50,077 nucleotides of DNA, taken from contig NZ_LNGH01000044.1 in NCBI RefSeq assembly GCF_011057715.1, positions 1-50,077 on the forward strand. The letters are read 5' to 3'. The notes under the pieces are model-generated. The model searched no databases, was not told where the DNA came from, and was given only the letters and a program-made list of their open reading frames with translations. The DNA comes from Marinitoga sp. 38H-ov (GTDB taxonomy: Bacteria; Thermotogota; Thermotogae; Petrotogales; Petrotogaceae). A program made the position numbers and the translations under genes. Below are positions 43,093-50,077 of this stretch, in pieces; within the stretch, counting starts at the first letter, position 1; every line of letters begins with the position of its first letter.

Positions 43093-44898
43093 ATGAAAAA
43101 GTTATTTTTAGTTTTCTTGGTATTAAGTGTTATTATGAGTAGTTTTGCAGCTGTTCAATTACCAAGAGAAGAAACTGTATATGTTACTGGTGCACTTTGG
43201 GGACCAGCTACAACTTGGAATTTATTTGCAGCACAATCAACATGGGGAACAGATCAATTCCTTTATCTCCCATTATATCATTACAATGTTCAAAAAGACG
43301 CTTGGCTTCCATGGTTAGCAGAATCATTTGAATTTGTTAATCCTACAACATTAAGAGTTAAAATTAGAGATGAAGCTAAATGGTCTGACGGAATGCCTAT
43401 TACAGCTGACGATTTAGTATTCACATGGGGCTTAACTAAAAAATTAGGTTTAGGTCCAAATGCAGGTTGGGATACATATATTAAAGAAGTAGTTGCTATA
43501 AATAGCAAAACAGTTGAATTTAGAGCAAATGAAGAAAATATGAATTATTTTAGCTTCTTATCAACTTCTTTAGGCGCAAAACCTATGCCTAAACACGTTT
43601 TTGAACCTTTAGCAAATGAAGGTAAAATTGGCGACTTTGTTAATGATGAAAATCAAGTCGTATCAGGTCCATTCAAATTATATTTTGCTGATACAAATGT
43701 TATTTCTTACCAAAGAATAGATGATTGGTGGGGTAAAGATTTATTCGGATTACCTGGACCAAAATATATTGCTCACGTTATATATAAAGACAATGCTGCT
43801 GCTGCTTTAGCTTTCGAAAGAGGAGACGCAGACTGGAGTGCATTATTTATTCCTAAAGTAGAAGATTTATGGAAAAAGAAAAACTTACCTGTTGGTACAT
43901 GGAAATCAGAATTACCATACTTTATGCCTGATGGTACAGCATACTTATATATCAATAATACAAAACCAGCATTAAATGATATTAATGTTAAAAAAGCAAT
44001 TGCTTATGCAATTCCATACAAAGAAATGTTATTAAAAGCTTATTTCGGTTATGGTTCTCAAGCTCACCCATCAATGGTTATGGATGTTGTTGAATCATAC
44101 AGAAAATGGATAAATTATGATTTAACAAAAGAAACATGGGGAACAGAAGATGGAAAAATAAAAACAGATTTAGATATGGCTAATAAAATACTTGATAAAG
44201 CAGGATTCAAAAAAGGTAAAGACGGTATTAGAGTAGATAAAAACGGAAATAAATTAGGTACATTTACAATCTCTGTACCTTATGGTTGGACAGACTGGAT
44301 GATGATGTGTGAAATGATTGCTAAAAATTTAAGATCTATAGGTATTGATGTACAAACAGAATTCCCTGATTTCTCAGTTTGGGCAGATAGAATGACAAAA
44401 GGTACATTTGATCTTATTATAAGTTGGAGTACAGGACCTGGATTCGATCATCCATACAGCATGTATAGATTTGTATTAGATCCAAGATTATCAAAACCTG
44501 TAGGAGAAGTTACTTGGGCTGGAAATTGGGAAAGATACCAAAATCCTGAAGTTGTAGAATTATTAGACAAAACTGTATCAACATTAGATACTGAAGAAAG
44601 AAAACAAGCATACTTTAGATTACAAGAATTAGTTTACAGAGATTTACCATCTATCCCACTTTTCTATAATGCACATTGGTACGAATATAGTACAAAATAT
44701 TGGAAAGGTTGGCCAAATGAAAATAATCCAACATGGTATCCAGGTGGTCCTCACAGCGCAACTGCATTAGGCGTTACATTCTCATTAAACAAAGGCGCAT
44801 CAATTGCAAATGAAAAAATGTTTGAACTTTCAGATAAAGGTGGATTTTTAATACCAACATCTAAAGTGTTTGATGAACTAAAAAATTCTGAAAAATAA
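43093..44898 (+). CDS. Extracellular solute-binding protein, family 5 (OppA/DppA type), system 2
   Basis: Exported binding protein of the second importer, 601 residues. The signal peptide is about 1-19 (K-K-L-F-L-V-F-L-V-L-S-V-I-M-S-S-F-A-A). The mature start L-P-R-E-E-T-V-Y matches the L-K-R-E-E-T-F-F of system 1. Family marks are R-D-E-A-K-W-S-D-G-M-P near 98 and A-D-D-L-V-F-T-W. It is rich in Trp (for example W-G-P-A-T-T-W-N, Y-G-W-T-D-W), like the oligosaccharide-binding members in Thermotogales. The ATG is behind AGGAGGG. Codon use favours translation more than the surrounding genes do, suggesting high expression. Confidence 0.94.
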   Translation: MKKLFLVFLVLSVIMSSFAAVQLPREETVYVTGALWGPATTWNLFAAQSTWGTDQFLYLPLYHYNVQKDAWLPWLAESFEFVNPTTLRVKIRDEAKWSDGMPITADDLVFTWGLTKKLGLGPNAGWDTYIKEVVAINSKTVEFRANEENMNYFSFLSTSLGAKPMPKHVFEPLANEGKIGDFVNDENQVVSGPFKLYFADTNVISYQRIDDWWGKDLFGLPGPKYIAHVIYKDNAAAALAFERGDADWSALFIPKVEDLWKKKNLPVGTWKSELPYFMPDGTAYLYINNTKPALNDINVKKAIAYAIPYKEMLLKAYFGYGSQAHPSMVMDVVESYRKWINYDLTKETWGTEDGKIKTDLDMANKILDKAGFKKGKDGIRVDKNGNKLGTFTISVPYGWTDWMMMCEMIAKNLRSIGIDVQTEFPDFSVWADRMTKGTFDLIISWSTGPGFDHPYSMYRFVLDPRLSKPVGEVTWAGNWERYQNPEVVELLDKTVSTLDTEERKQAYFRLQELVYRDLPSIPLFYNAHWYEYSTKYWKGWPNENNPTWYPGGPHSATALGVTFSLNKGASIANEKMFELSDKGGFLIPTSKVFDELKNSEK

Positions 44899-44929
44899 TT
44901 TTAGCAAATAAATTTAAAGAGGTGAAATA

Positions 44930-45952
44930 ATGAATAATTCATCTAAAGCTTTTATAAAATATATAGGAAGAAAATTGCTCTTTTTAGTCATCACATACAT
45001 AATATCTATAACAATAGTATTTATACTTCCCAGGGTTATCCCTGGGAATCCTCTTTCTCAAATACTATCGGGTCTTTCAAGAACTGGTCAAAGCAACCCT
45101 GATGCTATAAGAGCAGCTGAAAAAGCTTTAATGGAACAATACGGTATAGGAAAACCATGGTATGTCCAATACTTTGAATTTTTAGGAAATGCATTTAAAG
45201 GTGATTTAGGAACGTCATTTACATATTATCCTAGAAAAGCTACAGAATTAATAGCTCCTGTAATACCTTGGACATTAATGCTATTGCTACCAGCAACAGT
45301 AGTTGCTTGGTTTTTAGGAAACACTTTAGGTGCTTTTGCAGCATATAAGAGAAACAGTTGGTTTGATAAAGGAGTATTAACTACATCGCTTATAATTTCA
45401 CAAATACCTTATTATTGGCTCGGAATGTTATTGGTATTCTTTTTTGCTGTTAAATTGAATTGGTTACCAGCGCAAGGCGCATACTCTCAAGGTTTAATTC
45501 CATCCTTTACATGGGATTTCATAGCAGATGCGGCTAAACATTATATTTTACCTTTTTTATCAATAGTTATTTCTGCTACTGGCGGATGGGCTGTTGGGAC
45601 TAGATTACTTGTTATTAATGAACTCGGAAGCGACTATGTAAGATTTGCTGAATATGTTGGAATGAAAGAGAAAACAATATTCAATTATGTATATAGAAAT
45701 TCTTTACTTCCACAAATAACTGGATTAGCTCTTAGTTTAGGTGGAGCGCTAGGCGGATCATTAATTACTGAAATAGTATTTAATTATCCAGGTACTGGTT
45801 ATTTGCTTTTTAAAGCTTTAACTACTCTTGATTATCCTTTAATTCAAGGTACATTTGTTATTTTAATTGCATCTATATATTTAACAAACTTCTTTGTTGA
45901 CTTTATTTATGCATTAATTGATCCAAGAATAAGACTAGGTCAGGAGGCATAA
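44930..45952 (+). CDS. ABC transporter permease, OppB/DppB type (system 2)
   Basis: First permease of the second importer, 340 residues, six membrane segments. The OppB hallmark L-P-R-V-I-P-G-N-P-L is at 33-42, the ATPase-coupling loop is near 230-255 (Y-V-R-F-A-E-Y-V-G-M-K), and it ends I-D-P-R-I-R. The ATG follows GAGGTGAAATA. The codons for L-P-R-V-I-P-G-N contain a perfect 9-bp, GC-rich inverted repeat (45027-45048) made from codons that are rare here (CCC, AGG, GGG), so the RNA structure may matter. Confidence 0.94.
   Translation: MNNSSKAFIKYIGRKLLFLVITYIISITIVFILPRVIPGNPLSQILSGLSRTGQSNPDAIRAAEKALMEQYGIGKPWYVQYFEFLGNAFKGDLGTSFTYYPRKATELIAPVIPWTLMLLLPATVVAWFLGNTLGAFAAYKRNSWFDKGVLTTSLIISQIPYYWLGMLLVFFFAVKLNWLPAQGAYSQGLIPSFTWDFIADAAKHYILPFLSIVISATGGWAVGTRLLVINELGSDYVRFAEYVGMKEKTIFNYVYRNSLLPQITGLALSLGGALGGSLITEIVFNYPGTGYLLFKALTTLDYPLIQGTFVILIASIYLTNFFVDFIYALIDPRIRLGQEA
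45027..45048 (+). repeat. GC-rich inverted repeat inside the oppB-type gene
   Basis: TTCCCAGGG-TTAT-CCCTGGGAA, nine perfect pairs with seven G-C, unusual in this AT-rich DNA. It lies about 130 bases after the binding-protein stop codon and could hold back 3' decay or slow reading into the permease genes. Confidence 0.7.
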
Positions 45953-45954
45953 AC

Positions 45955-46797
45955 ATGTTTAAAACAATGATTTCTCCATTATTTAAAAATAAAAAATTTT
46001 TAATAGGTTTATCAATATTTATTATTTTTATTATTTTAGGATTATTAGGACCTATTGTATATAATGTTGATCCTACAGAAATGACATGGGATTTTGAACA
46101 AGCTCCATCATCTGTTCATCCTTTAGGAACTGATACATATGGGAGAGATGTTTTAGCTCAATTATTCTCAGGTATTAGATCATCATTATATATAGGTTTA
46201 ATTGCTGCTACTATTTCTTTAGTGATAGGATTATTAATTGGTACATTTTCTGCAGTTAAGGGCGGAGTTGTTGATGATGTATTAATGAGCGTTACTAATG
46301 TAGTTTTAACAACTCCTTCTATTTTAATTGCAATATTAATTGCTAGTTACTTAAAGGTAAGAAGTGTTGAAGTTATTGGTTTAATATTAGGTTTTTTCCA
46401 ATGGCCTTGGTTTGCAAGAGCTATTAGAGCACAATTAATGAGTGTTATGTCAAGAGAATATGTTTATTTATCTAAAATGGCTGGATACTCTGATTTTAAA
46501 TTAATAATTGAAGATTTAATTCCAACTATTGCAACATATACATTTATGAGTTTTGTTTTATTTATAAACGGTGGTATTATGGGTGAAGCTGGTTTAAGTT
46601 TAATAGGACTTGGACCTACAAAAGGTATTTCTTTAGGTATTATGTTGCAATGGTCAACTTTAATGGATGCTGTTAGAAGAGGATTATGGTGGTGGTTTAT
46701 TCCACCAGGAGTCGCAATAGTAGCCATCACAGCCTCATTACTTGTTTTAAGTACTGCAATGGACGAAGTATTCAATCCAAGACTTAGGGAGGAGTAA
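45955..46797 (+). CDS. ABC transporter permease, OppC/DppC type (system 2)
   Basis: Second permease, 280 residues with about six hydrophobic segments. It has the OppC signature H-P-L-G-T-D-T-Y-G-R-D-V-L near 58-70, the coupling loop W-F-A-R-A-I-R-A-Q-L-M-S-V-M-S-R-E-Y-V near 147-165, and the end F-N-P-R-L-R-E-E. The ATG follows AGGAGGCATAAAC with only two bases after the previous stop. It is close to its counterpart in system 1 (for example I-G-L-G-P-T-K-G-I-S-L-G in both), so the two importers share ancestry. Confidence 0.94.
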   Translation: MFKTMISPLFKNKKFLIGLSIFIIFIILGLLGPIVYNVDPTEMTWDFEQAPSSVHPLGTDTYGRDVLAQLFSGIRSSLYIGLIAATISLVIGLLIGTFSAVKGGVVDDVLMSVTNVVLTTPSILIAILIASYLKVRSVEVIGLILGFFQWPWFARAIRAQLMSVMSREYVYLSKMAGYSDFKLIIEDLIPTIATYTFMSFVLFINGGIMGEAGLSLIGLGPTKGISLGIMLQWSTLMDAVRRGLWWWFIPPGVAIVAITASLLVLSTAMDEVFNPRLREE

Positions 46798-46799
46798 GA

Positions 46800-47792
46800 A
46801 TGGCTGAAAAAATATTAATTGCAAAAAATGTGAAAGCTTATTATAGAAAGGGTACAAAATATGTAAAAGCTGTTGATAATGTAAATCTTGATATATATGA
46901 AGGTGAAATAATTGGTATTGTAGGAGAATCAGGATGCGGAAAAACTACATTAACCGATGTTCTACAAATGAATATCTTAAAACCTTTAACATTAATTGAA
47001 GGTAGCATAGAATTTAAAACTAAAAATGGTTATGTTGATATTTCAAAATTATCAAGAGAAGAAGTGAAAGAAAAATATTGGGGAACAGAATTAGCTAGAA
47101 TTCCTCAGGCATCTATGAATGCATTAATGCCTACAATAAAAATTAAAAAGTATGTAGAACATTTAGCTAAGTCTCATAATATAAATCCAAAAGATCTATT
47201 AGAAAAAGCAAAAGAAAGAATCAAAAAAGTTGGCTTAAAAGAAGATGTTTTAGAAATGTATCCATTTGAGTTAAGTGGTGGAATGAGACAAAGAGCTGTT
47301 ATTGCTGTTGGAACTTTGCTTGATCCACATTTACTTGTAGCGGATGAACCTACTTCTGCATTAGATGTTGTAAATCAAAAAATGTTTTTAAAAGCGTTAA
47401 AACAATTTAAAAATGAGGGTATTGTAAAAAGTGTTTTATTTATAACACATGATATTGCTACTATCAGGCAACTTGCAGATAGAATGTTAATTATGTATGC
47501 AGGAAAAATTGCTGAAATTGGAAATACAGATGACATGGTAAACGAAGCTTATCATCCTTATTCAAAAGGTTTATTTAATTCTGTACTTACACCTGAGCCT
47601 GAAATTAAAAAAAGAGGTATTGTTACTATACCAGGAGCCCCTCCAAATTTATTGGAGCCGCCTAGCGGTTGTAGATTCCATCCTAGATGCCCACATGTTA
47701 TGGAAATATGCAAAACTAAAGAACCTACAGTTAAAGAATTTGAAAACGGTAGAAAAATAGCTTGTTTCTTGTATTCGGAGGGATCAAAATGA
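46800..47792 (+). CDS. ABC transporter ATP-binding protein, OppD/DppD type (system 2)
   Basis: 330-residue ATPase with Walker A G-E-S-G-C-G-K-T-T, signature L-S-G-G-M-R-Q-R, Walker B L-V-A-D-E-P-T-S-A-L-D and the switch I-T-H-D. The C-terminal tail holds four cysteines in the OppD pattern (C-x5-C-x6-C then I-A-C), likely an iron-sulphur cluster as in studied relatives. The ATG is behind GGGAGGAG, two bases after the previous gene. It overlaps the next ATPase gene by the ATGA junction. Confidence 0.95.
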   Translation: MAEKILIAKNVKAYYRKGTKYVKAVDNVNLDIYEGEIIGIVGESGCGKTTLTDVLQMNILKPLTLIEGSIEFKTKNGYVDISKLSREEVKEKYWGTELARIPQASMNALMPTIKIKKYVEHLAKSHNINPKDLLEKAKERIKKVGLKEDVLEMYPFELSGGMRQRAVIAVGTLLDPHLLVADEPTSALDVVNQKMFLKALKQFKNEGIVKSVLFITHDIATIRQLADRMLIMYAGKIAEIGNTDDMVNEAYHPYSKGLFNSVLTPEPEIKKRGIVTIPGAPPNLLEPPSGCRFHPRCPHVMEICKTKEPTVKEFENGRKIACFLYSEGSK

Positions 47793-48592
47793 ATAGACTA
47801 GAAGTGAAAAATATTTCAAAAACATATGTAATGGGGTTTGTTTCAAAAAGATATATTCATGCTGTAAAAAATGCTTCATTTGAAGTTAAAGAAAAAGAAT
47901 TAGTATCTATTGTTGGAGAAAGTGGGTCTGGTAAATCAACTATTGCAAAAATGGTTTTAGGATTATTATCTCCTAGTGAAGGAGAAATAATTTTTGATGG
48001 AAAAAATATTAAAGACTATAAATCTAAAAATGAAATAAAAGAATTCAGAAGAAATCTTCATGCGGTTTTCCAAGATCCTTTTGCAAGTTATAATCCATTT
48101 TATCCTGTTGAAAGAACAATGTGGCAAGCTTTAAACTTGTTGGAGAAAAAAGTATCTAAAAATGAAGGATTAGAAATGATAAAAGAAGCGTTATTCAAAG
48201 TAGGACTTGATCCTAAAGATATATTAGGTAAATACCCTCATCAAATATCTGGTGGTCAAAAACAAAGAATTATGATAGCTAGATGTTGGCTTTTAAAACC
48301 TAAACTAATAGTTGCTGACGAATTAACTTCTATGATAGATGCATCATCAAGAGGCGGGGTTATTAAATTGTTAGAACAATTAAGAGACGAACAAGGAACT
48401 TCTGTTATGTTTATAACTCATGATTTAGGCCTTGCATATTTTGTATCAGATAATATATTAGTAATGAAAGATGGAGAAATTGTAGAAAGAGGAAATCCTG
48501 ATGATATTATTATTAATCCAAATCATGAGTATACAAAAACATTAATATCTAGTATTCCTAAACTATATAAAAAATTGGAGGATTTAGTATGA
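47789..48592 (+). CDS. ABC transporter ATP-binding protein, OppF/DppF type (system 2)
   Basis: 267-residue partner ATPase with Walker A G-E-S-G-S-G-K-S-T, signature I-S-G-G-Q-K-Q-R, Walker B I-V-A-D-E-L-T-S-M-I-D and I-T-H-D. Like its system 1 counterpart it has A-D-E-L in place of the more usual A-D-E-P. It lacks the cysteine tail. The true start is ATG 47789, overlapping the OppD stop as ATGA, 6 bases after GGAGGG; a longer frame from 47762 is a shadow in OppD. Confidence 0.94.
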   Translation: MNRLEVKNISKTYVMGFVSKRYIHAVKNASFEVKEKELVSIVGESGSGKSTIAKMVLGLLSPSEGEIIFDGKNIKDYKSKNEIKEFRRNLHAVFQDPFASYNPFYPVERTMWQALNLLEKKVSKNEGLEMIKEALFKVGLDPKDILGKYPHQISGGQKQRIMIARCWLLKPKLIVADELTSMIDASSRGGVIKLLEQLRDEQGTSVMFITHDLGLAYFVSDNILVMKDGEIVERGNPDDIIINPNHEYTKTLISSIPKLYKKLEDLV

Positions 48593-48777
48593 CTTTAAAG
48601 CCTTTAATAGTTATTTTTTCTTGGGCTTTAACTATGGAAATATTTTCAGTATTATATTTTTTATTCTCAAAAACTAGACCTATTGAATTCTATATGGATA
48701 TTGTATTGATTATATTTACCATTGGATTTTTAGTATTTGCAATAAGAAAAGAACGTAAAGATATATCGAGGAGGTAA
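48589..48777 (+). CDS. 62-residue membrane protein of unknown function
   Basis: Two hydrophobic segments (about 5-27 and 36-53) separated by a short polar loop, with a strongly basic tail (R-K-E-R-K-D-I-S-R-R) predicted inside the cell. The ATG overlaps the OppF stop as ATGA behind TTGGAGGA, and the lacI-type gene starts five bases after its stop, so it is a real member of the operon. I know no named family for it. It might assist the importer, but nothing proves this. Confidence 0.75.
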   Translation: MTLKPLIVIFSWALTMEIFSVLYFLFSKTRPIEFYMDIVLIIFTIGFLVFAIRKERKDISRR

Positions 48778-48781
48778 ACTC

Positions 48782-49780
48782 TTGAAAAATATAAGAGATG
48801 TTGCAAAAAAAGCAAATGTATCTATTGCAACTGTTTCACGAGTAATTAATGGTCATGATAATGTTTCTGAAAAAACAAAGAAAAAAGTTTTAAAAGCTAT
48901 GAGAGATTTAAATTATAGGCCTGCTCCTTCATATAGGAACACCAGATTATTTAAAACCATTGCAATATTAATTCCCAATCTTAAAAACTCTCATTATGGC
49001 GAAATAGTAATGGGTGTAGAAAGTGCTGCCAGAGAAAATGGTTTTGATTTGTTTATTTCAATAACAAGTGAAAATCCTGATATGGAATATGAAAGTATAG
49101 AAAACTTTTTTGAAAGAAAAATTGATGGTATTATTTTATCAGAATTTTTTATAGAAAAAGAAAAACTTGAAAAATTTCAAAAACTAAATATTCCTATTGT
49201 TATTGCAGATTTTAAGGATGACTCTGTATTTTTAGACTCTGTTAATACTGATAATTTTAACGGAGCATATAAAGCTATGCAATTTTTATATGATAATGGG
49301 CATAGAAATATATTACATATCCCAGGTCCAAACTGGTCGCCTGCTGCACGAGATAGAATTAATGGAATTAATGAATTTATAAAAAATAATAATGATGTAA
49401 AAATATCATTTACATCCAATAGAGGATATTTCCCTAATGCAGGAAGAATCGCAATAAAAAACTATTTGAAAGATAAAGGATTGAATTTTACTGCTATATT
49501 TGCAGTAAATGATTTAATAGCAGTTTCTGTAATAGATGAATTAAAAAGACAAAATATAAATGTTCCAGAAGATGTTTCAGTTATAGGTTTTGATGATTCA
49601 CCTATAGCAGAATATTTTTATCCTTATTTAACAACTATAAGACAATTTAGATGGGATATAGGATATACTGCTGCTAAATTATTAATTGAAAAAATTTTAA
49701 ATCCAAAATCTACTCTTCCAAGAAAAATTTTAATTCCCACGGAACTTATTATTAGAGACTCTGTGAAAAAAATTAATTAA
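48782..49780 (+). CDS. LacI family transcriptional regulator
   Basis: 332 residues. The N-terminal HTH (K-N-I-R-D-V-A-K-K-A-N-V-S-I-A-T-V-S-R-V-I-N-G) and the hinge (L-N-Y-R-P) are at 1-50. A periplasmic-binding-protein-like sugar domain follows: I-A-I-L-I-P-N-L-K-N-S-H-Y near 58, G-H-R-N-I-L-H-I-P-G near 178, A-V-N-D-L-I-A near 240 and V-I-G-F-D-D-S-P-I near 262. The start is TTG at 48782, six bases after GAGGAGGT. LacI regulators normally sense sugars, so its place at the end of the importer operon supports an oligosaccharide substrate for system 2. Confidence 0.95.
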   Translation: MKNIRDVAKKANVSIATVSRVINGHDNVSEKTKKKVLKAMRDLNYRPAPSYRNTRLFKTIAILIPNLKNSHYGEIVMGVESAARENGFDLFISITSENPDMEYESIENFFERKIDGIILSEFFIEKEKLEKFQKLNIPIVIADFKDDSVFLDSVNTDNFNGAYKAMQFLYDNGHRNILHIPGPNWSPAARDRINGINEFIKNNNDVKISFTSNRGYFPNAGRIAIKNYLKDKGLNFTAIFAVNDLIAVSVIDELKRQNINVPEDVSVIGFDDSPIAEYFYPYLTTIRQFRWDIGYTAAKLLIEKILNPKSTLPRKILIPTELIIRDSVKKIN

Positions 49781-49957
49781 TAGTCTCCGGTAATAAGTCA
49801 AGAGGGAAATAAAAAAACAATGAAAATTAACAAAGATGAAAAATAACAAGAATTCAGAATAATACAGATAGAAAAAAGAGTAAAACAAATATTATGCACA
49901 TGGTGCAAAAATTAGAATTATTTAGTTGTTTTGTTAATTGTAAACGCTTAATTATTA
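49781..49957. other. Non-coding stretch between the LacI gene and the transposase remnant
   Basis: No gene is seen. It contains the short inverted repeat TGCAC-ATG-GTGCA (49895-49907) and an operator-like sequence (49939-49952). If the neighbouring element is of the IS1111 subgroup of IS110, its non-coding end would lie here, but no boundary could be fixed. Confidence 0.4.
49939..49952. promoter_or_regulatory. LacI/CcpA-type operator-like sequence
   Basis: TGTAAACGCTTAAT contains the core TAAaCGcTTA, the central CG with symmetric arms seen in LacI-family operators. It is 158 bases downstream of the LacI gene end and has no gene start behind it in the window, so function is doubtful. Confidence 0.35.
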
Positions 49958-50077
49958 TTATTGATTATTACTATCATCCTTTAAAAACACCATTTTTTTA
50001 GAAGATTGAGATAATTCAATAGGATTATAGGATGAATTATTTTTAAGCATATAATAAATACTTCTAACTAGTTTTCT
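49958..50077 (-). CDS. C-terminal fragment of an IS110-family-like transposase, cut by window edge
   Basis: The minus strand is open from the right edge to TAA at 49958, 39 residues. It reads R-K-L-V-R-S-I-Y-Y-M-L-K-N-N near the edge and then N-P-I-E-L-S. The pattern R-K-L-(L/V)-R-x-I-Y-x-M-L-K is common near the C-terminus of IS110-family transposases (DEDD transposases that use a bridge RNA). Only the tail is visible, so whether the element is intact is unknown. Confidence 0.5.
   Translation of the reverse strand, partial: RKLVRSIYYMLKNNSSYNPIELSQSSKKMVFLKDDSNNQ

Noticed and set aside
49895..49907. TGCAC-ATG-GTGCA as a terminator for the LacI gene
   Set aside because: The stem has only five pairs, lies 115 bases after the stop codon and lacks a T-run.

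Overview
The window is about 50 kb of very AT-rich DNA (roughly 28% G+C by eye). The gene content points to a member of the Thermotogota, most likely a Petrotogales genus such as Marinitoga, Geotoga or Oceanotoga. Three things suggest this: a long coiled-coil SLH protein resembling the Thermotoga 'toga' spacer Omp-alpha, two oligopeptide-type ABC importers tied to sugar genes, and the overall housekeeping set. This is inferred from protein character, not from a database match. Strong GGAGG/GGTGA ribosome binding sites, TTG starts and overlapping stop/start codons are common.

Layout. 1-6456 (minus strand): a complete family-5 ABC importer (binding protein, two permeases, two ATPases) followed by a GH1 beta-glucosidase that runs off the left edge. 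The promoter region of this operon carries a cluster of TTTCA/TGAAA palindromes. 6640-8743 (plus): a TetR-type repressor, then FabK-type enoyl-ACP reductase and acyl carrier protein. The 13-bp palindrome TGACC-N3-GGTCA occurs once before the repressor and once before fabK. 8759-24530 (minus): a long, tightly packed housekeeping run in the order remA-like, clpP, mutS, M24 peptidase, efp, Asp23-like, nusB, dxs, a small envelope protein, mutS2, an FtsA-like ATPase, acpS, mgtC-like, ligA. 24546-26439 (plus): obg and nadD, converging on a minus-strand HD hydrolase and an AIM24-family gene. 27859-29518: sfsA, an SRPBCC protein and a small membrane protein.

29575-37923 (plus): a MarR regulator, a PEGA-repeat protein, the Omp-alpha-like protein, a patatin phospholipase, a second patatin-fold protein that has lost its catalytic residues, an LptA/OstA-like exported protein, serS and rsmE. 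The first six look like an outer-envelope (toga) operon and are the most interesting part of the window. 37997-38797 holds two small genes of unknown function. 39042-42854 (plus): a short-chain dehydrogenase, an acyl-CoA dehydrogenase, etfB and etfA, a likely Bcd/Etf electron-bifurcating module, closed by a textbook terminator. 43093-49780 (plus): a second family-5 importer, a 62-residue membrane protein and a LacI regulator. The right edge cuts through the C-terminus of what looks like an IS110-family transposase.

Two genes, fabK and mutS, have no ATG, GTG or TTG that can give the full conserved N-terminus. Each has a well-placed ribosome binding site in front of an ATT codon, so AUU initiation is proposed for both. 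Several hairpins are also notable: a bidirectional terminator at 26413-26459 lies inside the 3' ends of two convergent genes, so both proteins end in the same residues, and GC-rich stem-loops follow both binding-protein genes. No tRNA, rRNA, CRISPR array or riboswitch was recognised.
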